This document shows positions 58,916 through 64,000 of a stretch of 64,000 nt of DNA, one piece after another; the first letter of the stretch is position 1, and each line of letters begins with the position of its first letter. Below the pieces are notes generated by a model that saw nothing but the letters and a program-made list of their open reading frames with translations, was not told the DNA's origin and did no database searches. Both the position numbers and the translations under genes were made by a program. The stretch comes from Pseudomonas sp. 6D_7.1_Bac1 (GTDB lineage: Bacteria > Pseudomonadota > Gammaproteobacteria > Pseudomonadales > Pseudomonadaceae), in assembly GCF_025465945.1 (NCBI RefSeq), contig NZ_JANLNW010000044.1, positions 1 through 64,000 on the forward strand, read 5' to 3'.

Positions 58916-59399
58916 GCTGATCGCCGCCAATAAGGCTGTCTCCATTGACTATACCCTGACCAACGACGCTGGTGAGGTCATCGACAGCTCTGCCGGCGGC
59001 GCACCGCTGGTTTACCTGCAAGGCGCAGGTAACATCATCCCGGGCCTGGAAAAAGCCCTGGAAGGTAAAGCAGTCGGTGAAGAACTGAAAGTCTCCGTAG
59101 AACCTGAAGAGGCCTATGGCGAATACTCTGCCGAACTGGTCAGCACCCTGAGCCGCAGCATGTTCGAAGGCGTCGACGAACTGGAAGTGGGCATGCAGTT
59201 CCACGCTTCCGCGCCAGACGGCCAGATGCAAATCGTCACCATCCGTGATCTGGACGGCGACGACGTGACCGTTGACGGCAACCACCCGTTGGCAGGCCAG
59301 CGTTTGACCTTCCAGGTCAAAATCGTTGACATCCGTGATGCCAGCCAGGAAGAAATCGCTCATGGTCACGTCCATGGCGAAGGTGGCCATCACCACTGA
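58914..59399 (+). CDS. FKBP-type peptidyl-prolyl isomerase, SlyD-like
   Basis: The 161-aa protein has the SlyD arrangement: short FKBP segments (VSIDYTLTNDAGEVIDSS and LVYLQGAGNIIPGLEKALEG) around an inserted IF chaperone flap. The C-terminal tail HGHVHGEGGHHH may bind nickel or other metals. It should assist folding in the cytoplasm. A terminator follows and DUF3565 lies divergently. Confidence 0.93.
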   Translation: MLIAANKAVSIDYTLTNDAGEVIDSSAGGAPLVYLQGAGNIIPGLEKALEGKAVGEELKVSVEPEEAYGEYSAELVSTLSRSMFEGVDELEVGMQFHASAPDGQMQIVTIRDLDGDDVTVDGNHPLAGQRLTFQVKIVDIRDASQEEIAHGHVHGEGGHHH

Positions 59400-59427
59400 T
59401 TTTCTGCGCTAAGCTCACAGAACTGGA

Positions 59428-59452
59428 GAGGCGCCCGAGGGGCGCCTTTTTA
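59428..59452 (+). terminator. terminator after the FKBP gene
   Basis: AGGCGCCC and GGGCGCCT form a stem with the loop GAG, followed by TTTT. Confidence 0.88.
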
Positions 59453-59523
59453 GTCCGCGGCTGTCCTTGGCGACATCACCAAGTGGCTGTTTCGAGAAGA
59501 ACACGGGAAATTTGGAGTTCGTC

Positions 59524-60006
59524 ATGAGTGCTTTTCACGACCTTACATTGAAAACTTTGGATGGCCAGGAGTTACCTCTGGCGCCCTTCAAAGGGCACGT
59601 CGTGCTGGTGGTCAACGTCGCCTCCAAGTGTGGTTTGACCCCACAGTACGCTGCTCTGGAAAACCTCTACCAGCAATACAAGGCCAAGGGCTTCAGCGTG
59701 CTGGGTTTGCCGTGCAATCAATTTGCCGGACAAGAGCCAGGCACTGAAAACGAGATCAAGGAATTCTGCAGCCTCAACTACGGCGTGACCTTCCCGCTGT
59801 CCAGCAAGCTGGAAGTCAACGGTCACGATCGCCATCAGTTGTACCGGTTGTTGGCGGGTGAGGGCGCGGAATTCCCGGGTGACATTACCTGGAACTTCGA
59901 GAAATTCCTTCTGGGTAAAGATGGCCGAGTATTGGCGCGTTTCTCGCCACGTACTGCGCCAGATGATCCGACTATCGTTCAGGCGATCGAAAAAGCCCTG
60001 GTCTGA
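59524..60006 (+). CDS. glutathione peroxidase
   Basis: The 160-aa thiol peroxidase has catalytic Cys36 in VASKCGLTPQY, the Gln-containing LPCNQFAGQEPG and the Trp motif ITWNFEKF. In bacteria these often use thioredoxin. The start at 59524 begins the family domain; the earlier in-frame ATG at 59467 lies in the terminator region of the FKBP gene. Confidence 0.92.
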   Translation: MSAFHDLTLKTLDGQELPLAPFKGHVVLVVNVASKCGLTPQYAALENLYQQYKAKGFSVLGLPCNQFAGQEPGTENEIKEFCSLNYGVTFPLSSKLEVNGHDRHQLYRLLAGEGAEFPGDITWNFEKFLLGKDGRVLARFSPRTAPDDPTIVQAIEKALV

Positions 60007-60157
60007 TTACGTCACTGGCAGGATCTGGCAAACCGGCTCCTGCCCCCTCTTGTTTCTGTCTTTTAACCCTTAATCACTGCAATCAATAGTGCTATTCAAA
60101 GCGCTACCTACTCCATATTATCGCCGTCATAAACCTCGCGTCTCTGTGGAGTACCGC

Positions 60158-61261
60158 ATGCCCGTCAAAGCCTTGTTCAAACCGTTCAACCTCGGCGCCC
60201 TGGAGTTGCCGACCCGTGTAGTCATGGCGCCGATGACCCGTTCGTTTTCCCCGGGCGGCGTGCCGAATTCGAAAGTCATCGAGTACTACCGCCGTCGCGC
60301 CGCCGCAGGTGTGGGTCTGATCATCACCGAGGGCACCACGGTGGGCCACAAGGCCTCCAACGGTTACCCGAACGTCCCGCATTTTTACGGCGAAGCGGCG
60401 TTGGCCGGCTGGGAAAAAGTCGTTGAGGCGGTGCACGCCGAAGGCGGCAAGATCGTTCCGCAGTTGTGGCACGTCGGCAGCGTCCGGCGCATCGGCACTG
60501 AACCGGACGCCAGCGTGCCGGGCTACGGGCCGTCGGAAAAACTCAAGGACGACCAGGTCGTGGTTCACGGCATGACTAAACAGGACATCCAGGACGTCAT
60601 CGCAGCCTTCGCTCAGGCCGCGAAGGATGCACAGAGCATCGGCATGGACGGCGTGGAGATCCACGGTGCCCACGGCTATCTGGTCGACCAGTTCTTCTGG
60701 GAAGGCAGCAACCAGCGCACCGACGAATACGGCGGCAGCCTGGCCAACCGTTCGCGCTTTGCCATTGAACTGATCCAGGCCGTGCGTGCGGCGGTCGGTC
60801 CGAACTACCCGATCATCTTCCGTTTCTCCCAGTGGAAGCAGCAGGACTACACTGCGCGTCTGGTGCAAACCCCGGAGGCGTTGGGTGAGTTTCTCCAGCC
60901 GCTGTCCGATGCTGGCGTGGATATCTTCCACTGCTCGACGCGGCGTTTCTGGGAGCCGGAGTTCGACGGTTCCGAGCTGAACCTGGCTGGCTGGACCCGC
61001 AAGCTGACGGGCAAGCCGACCATCACCGTGGGCAGTGTGGGGCTGGACGGCGAGTTCCTGCAGTTCATGGTCAACACTGACAAAGTCGCGCAGCCGGCCA
61101 GTCTGGAGAAACTGCTCGAGCGCTTGAACAACGACGAGTTCGACCTGGTGGCCGTAGGTCGCGCCTTGCTGGTCGACCCGGACTGGGCGCTGAAAGTGCG
61201 CGAAGGTCGCGAGCAGGACATCCTGCCGTTCAGTCGTGAGGCGTTGATGACGCTGGTTTGA
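60158..61261 (+). CDS. NADH:flavin oxidoreductase, Old Yellow Enzyme family
   Basis: The 367-aa FMN protein has the family VVMAPMTRSF, HVGSVRRIG and the active-site VEIHGAHGYLVDQFF. It should reduce activated alkenes such as enones; the physiological substrate is unknown. The start at 60158 follows GTGGAG. Its 3' end overlaps that of the convergent glycosyltransferase gene by 32 bases. Confidence 0.92.
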   Translation: MPVKALFKPFNLGALELPTRVVMAPMTRSFSPGGVPNSKVIEYYRRRAAAGVGLIITEGTTVGHKASNGYPNVPHFYGEAALAGWEKVVEAVHAEGGKIVPQLWHVGSVRRIGTEPDASVPGYGPSEKLKDDQVVVHGMTKQDIQDVIAAFAQAAKDAQSIGMDGVEIHGAHGYLVDQFFWEGSNQRTDEYGGSLANRSRFAIELIQAVRAAVGPNYPIIFRFSQWKQQDYTARLVQTPEALGEFLQPLSDAGVDIFHCSTRRFWEPEFDGSELNLAGWTRKLTGKPTITVGSVGLDGEFLQFMVNTDKVAQPASLEKLLERLNNDEFDLVAVGRALLVDPDWALKVREGREQDILPFSREALMTLV

Positions 61262-62441
61262 TCAAAGGGGGCATGGCCAGCAAAGGCTGTGCCCCTGTTT
61301 GTACCTCGCAAGCCCCGCGCAACTGCCCTTCAAACTGCTCGATGATTGCCCCCCAACCCTGCCGGCTGGCGTGCTGACGCGCGTTGAGTCGCATGCAGCG
61401 CAAGGTTTCTGCCTCTTCCAGCAGCCAGCTGGCGGCATCGCAAAATGCTTCTTCGTCCCCTGGCATTGCCAGTACGCCGTTGTAACCATGGCGAATATGC
61501 TGAGCGGCGGCTGCCTGATCGTAGGCGACCACACCCAACCCGGAGGCCAGTGCTTCCAGTACCACGTTGCCGAAGGTTTCGGTGAGGCTCGGAAACAGAA
61601 ACAGATCCCCGGACGCATAGTGACAAGCCAACGCTTCGCCGCGCTGTGAGCCGCAGAAGATGGCCTCGGGCAGCTCCTGTTCCAGCATCGCACGCTGCGG
61701 GCCATCACCGACCACGATCAGCTTTATCCGTCGCTGTGGATAAGTTGCCTGCAGGGTCTGGAAGCATCGCTTGAGCAGACCCATGTTTTTTTCCTGGGCG
61801 AGCCGGCCGACGTGAATCACCGCGACATCGTCGCTCTCCAGACCCCAGCTTTCACGCAGCGAACCAAGCCGTTTGGCCGGGTGAAACAGCTGACTGTCAA
61901 CGCCACGGGACAGCAGCGCCAGGCGCTCGAAGTGCCGACGCTCCAGCTCCATGCGCTGGCTGGCACTGGGCACCAGGGTCAGCTTGGAGCGGTTATGGAA
62001 CCAGCGCAGGTAATGCGTCAGTAACCGGGTCAACAGCCCTAGACCGTACTGGTTGGAATACTGCTGGAAGTTGGTGTGAAAACCGCTCACCACCGAAATA
62101 CCCAGCCGCCGCGCCGCTCGCAAGGCCGATAAACCCAACGGCCCTTCGGTGGCAATGTAGAGCACGTCCGGGCGATGACGCTTCCAGCGCCGCAGCAATT
62201 TGTGCATCGACGACTGACCCCATTGCAGCCCCGGATAACCCGGCAGCGGCCAGCCGCGGCAGAGCAGCAGCTCATCGTCACTGAGGCGGGTTTGATCGCT
62301 GCCCTGGCGCGGTCGCACCAGTTCTACCAGATGACCACGCGCGCGCAGGCCATCGCACAAGCGGCCAAGGGTATTGGCCACGCCGTTGATTTCCGGAGGG
62401 AAGGTTTCGGTGATCAGAGTGATATGCAGAGCTGTCGTCAT
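61230..62441 (-). CDS. GT4-family glycosyltransferase
   Basis: The 403-aa protein has the GT-B fold pattern: LITETFPPEINGVANTLGRL near the N-terminus, a middle HVGRLAQEKNMGLLKRCF and the C-terminal FPSLTETFGNVVLEALASG with the EX7E-type glutamates. It resembles mannosyl- or glucosyltransferases acting on lipids; the acceptor is unknown. The start at 62441 begins MTTALHITLI; an ATG 24 bases upstream is possible. Confidence 0.87.
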   Translation of the reverse strand: MTTALHITLITETFPPEINGVANTLGRLCDGLRARGHLVELVRPRQGSDQTRLSDDELLLCRGWPLPGYPGLQWGQSSMHKLLRRWKRHRPDVLYIATEGPLGLSALRAARRLGISVVSGFHTNFQQYSNQYGLGLLTRLLTHYLRWFHNRSKLTLVPSASQRMELERRHFERLALLSRGVDSQLFHPAKRLGSLRESWGLESDDVAVIHVGRLAQEKNMGLLKRCFQTLQATYPQRRIKLIVVGDGPQRAMLEQELPEAIFCGSQRGEALACHYASGDLFLFPSLTETFGNVVLEALASGLGVVAYDQAAAAQHIRHGYNGVLAMPGDEEAFCDAASWLLEEAETLRCMRLNARQHASRQGWGAIIEQFEGQLRGACEVQTGAQPLLAMPPLIKPASSTPHD

Positions 62442-62505
62442 GACCTCAGTGTCGGCTGAGGCCATGTCGCCATTGTGTCAGCGCGATGATGGATTTGTGA
62501 CGCAA

Positions 62506-63261
62506 TCAGGCCGGCTTGGCCACCAGGTTTTCCGCACCACGCTCGCGCACCCAAAACAACGTCGCGCCCGCCACGGCGGCCGACATCATCAGGATGTTCA
62601 CCACCGGAATCAGCAGTGCCAGATAGACGATGCCGCCGAAGCTCATGCTCTGCCAGCGCTTCTCGCGCAGCCAGGCGAGCATGTCCTGCCAGCTCATTTT
62701 GTGGTTGTCCGCCGGGTAGTCGATGTACTGGATCGCCATCATCCATATGCCGAACAGCAGCCACAGCGGCGCAGCGATCAGGTTGACCACCGGGATGAAC
62801 GAAAGGATGAGCAGCGCGAGGGTTCTGGGCAGGAAGTAGCCGAGTTTGAGCATTTCCCGGGCGAATGTACGCGGGATCATGGCGATCAGTTCACCCCAGC
62901 TGAAGGTCGGGAAGTCGTCAGTGCCGCGCACCACCACCTCGACTTTTTCCGCGAGAAAACTGTTGAAAGGCGCGGCGATCACGTTGGCGAACAGGGTGAA
63001 GGTGAAGAACACCATCAACACCACCAGAATGACGAACAGTGGCCAGAGCACATAGCTGAGAAAACTCAGCCAGCTGGGCAGTGAAGGCATCAGGGTGTCG
63101 ACCCACAGGCTGAACTGATGGCTGGCCAGGTAAATCAATCCGACGAACAGCACCAGGTTGATGGCCAGCGGCAACAGCACGAACAAACGCAGGCCGGGAC
63201 TCAAGACCAGCTTCAGGCCTTCGCGCAGGTATTGCGGGCCGGACAGAACGGGGGCGGGCAT
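62506..63261 (-). CDS. cysZ: sulfate transporter CysZ
   Basis: The 251-aa inner-membrane protein belongs to the CysZ/EI24 family with four main helices, starting [25 protein letters not shown]. It imports sulfate for cysteine synthesis. The frame is open 567 bases upstream, but the conserved N-terminus fixes the start at 63261. It is divergent from trxB, an order kept in Pseudomonas. Confidence 0.92.
   Translation of the reverse strand: MPAPVLSGPQYLREGLKLVLSPGLRLFVLLPLAINLVLFVGLIYLASHQFSLWVDTLMPSLPSWLSFLSYVLWPLFVILVVLMVFFTFTLFANVIAAPFNSFLAEKVEVVVRGTDDFPTFSWGELIAMIPRTFAREMLKLGYFLPRTLALLILSFIPVVNLIAAPLWLLFGIWMMAIQYIDYPADNHKMSWQDMLAWLREKRWQSMSFGGIVYLALLIPVVNILMMSAAVAGATLFWVRERGAENLVAKPA

Positions 63262-64000
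<739 letters not shown>

Overview
The window is an ordinary-looking stretch of chromosome from a Pseudomonas species, most likely of the P. fluorescens group. The evidence is the gene content and order, the high GC content, and dense REP-type palindromes built around GGGAGCGAGCCTGCTCGC. The block ychF-pth-rplY-prs-tRNA-Gln-ispE-lolB-TPR / hemA-prfA-prmC-moeB-murI-pagL ... hemH matches, from memory, the order around PA4673 to PA4655 of P. aeruginosa. No phage, plasmid, transposase or CRISPR array is visible.

Layout. 1-7 kb: housekeeping genes on the minus strand (translation factors, ribosomal protein L25, PRPP synthase, tRNA-Gln, isoprenoid and lipoprotein-sorting genes). 7-12 kb: plus-strand hemA-prfA-prmC-moeB-murI with overlapping or abutting ends, then a PagL-like lipid A deacylase. 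12.6-18 kb: a cluster made of an SDR, a MerR/LitR-like regulator, a renalase-like flavoprotein, a YfcH-type epimerase and hemH. Repeated TGTACA-type sites lie upstream of the regulator and the flavoprotein, but the photolyase gene usually found beside this regulator is absent. 18-21.4 kb: uracil and purine salvage (uraA, upp, hpt). 21.4-33.7 kb: a complete hydroxyproline utilisation locus of thirteen minus-strand genes. It holds the 4-hydroxyproline epimerase, a three-subunit dehydrogenase, an amino-acid ABC transporter, a second racemase-family enzyme with a Ser/Cys pair, the deaminase and the semialdehyde dehydrogenase. It also has two regulators (AraC and GntR types), and three near-identical GTATAC operator candidates lie in front of its transcription blocks.

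33.8-48.6 kb: mqo, small conserved proteins, an SRAP protein with an unusual active site, a chemoreceptor, rsmC, hprA, a LysE exporter and an acyl-CoA ligase. A TMEM165/GDT1 manganese exporter in this stretch is preceded by a yybP-ykoY riboswitch. 49-52.3 kb: a DUF1302/DUF1329 pair, each gene with an AAnAAnAA Hfq/Crc-type motif at its ribosome site. 52.5-64 kb: sulfate activation (cysD, cysNC), an acyltransferase with pta, a SlyD-like FKBP, glutathione peroxidase, an Old Yellow Enzyme homologue, a glycosyltransferase, cysZ and the start of trxB.

The most promising leads are the riboswitch expression platform, where an 8-base segment of the aptamer is exactly complementary to the exporter's start region; the TGTACA regulon around the renalase-like gene; the GTATAC operators of the hydroxyproline locus; and the Asn/His exchange in the SRAP active site. 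All functional calls come from reading the sequence and from family knowledge; no database search was run.
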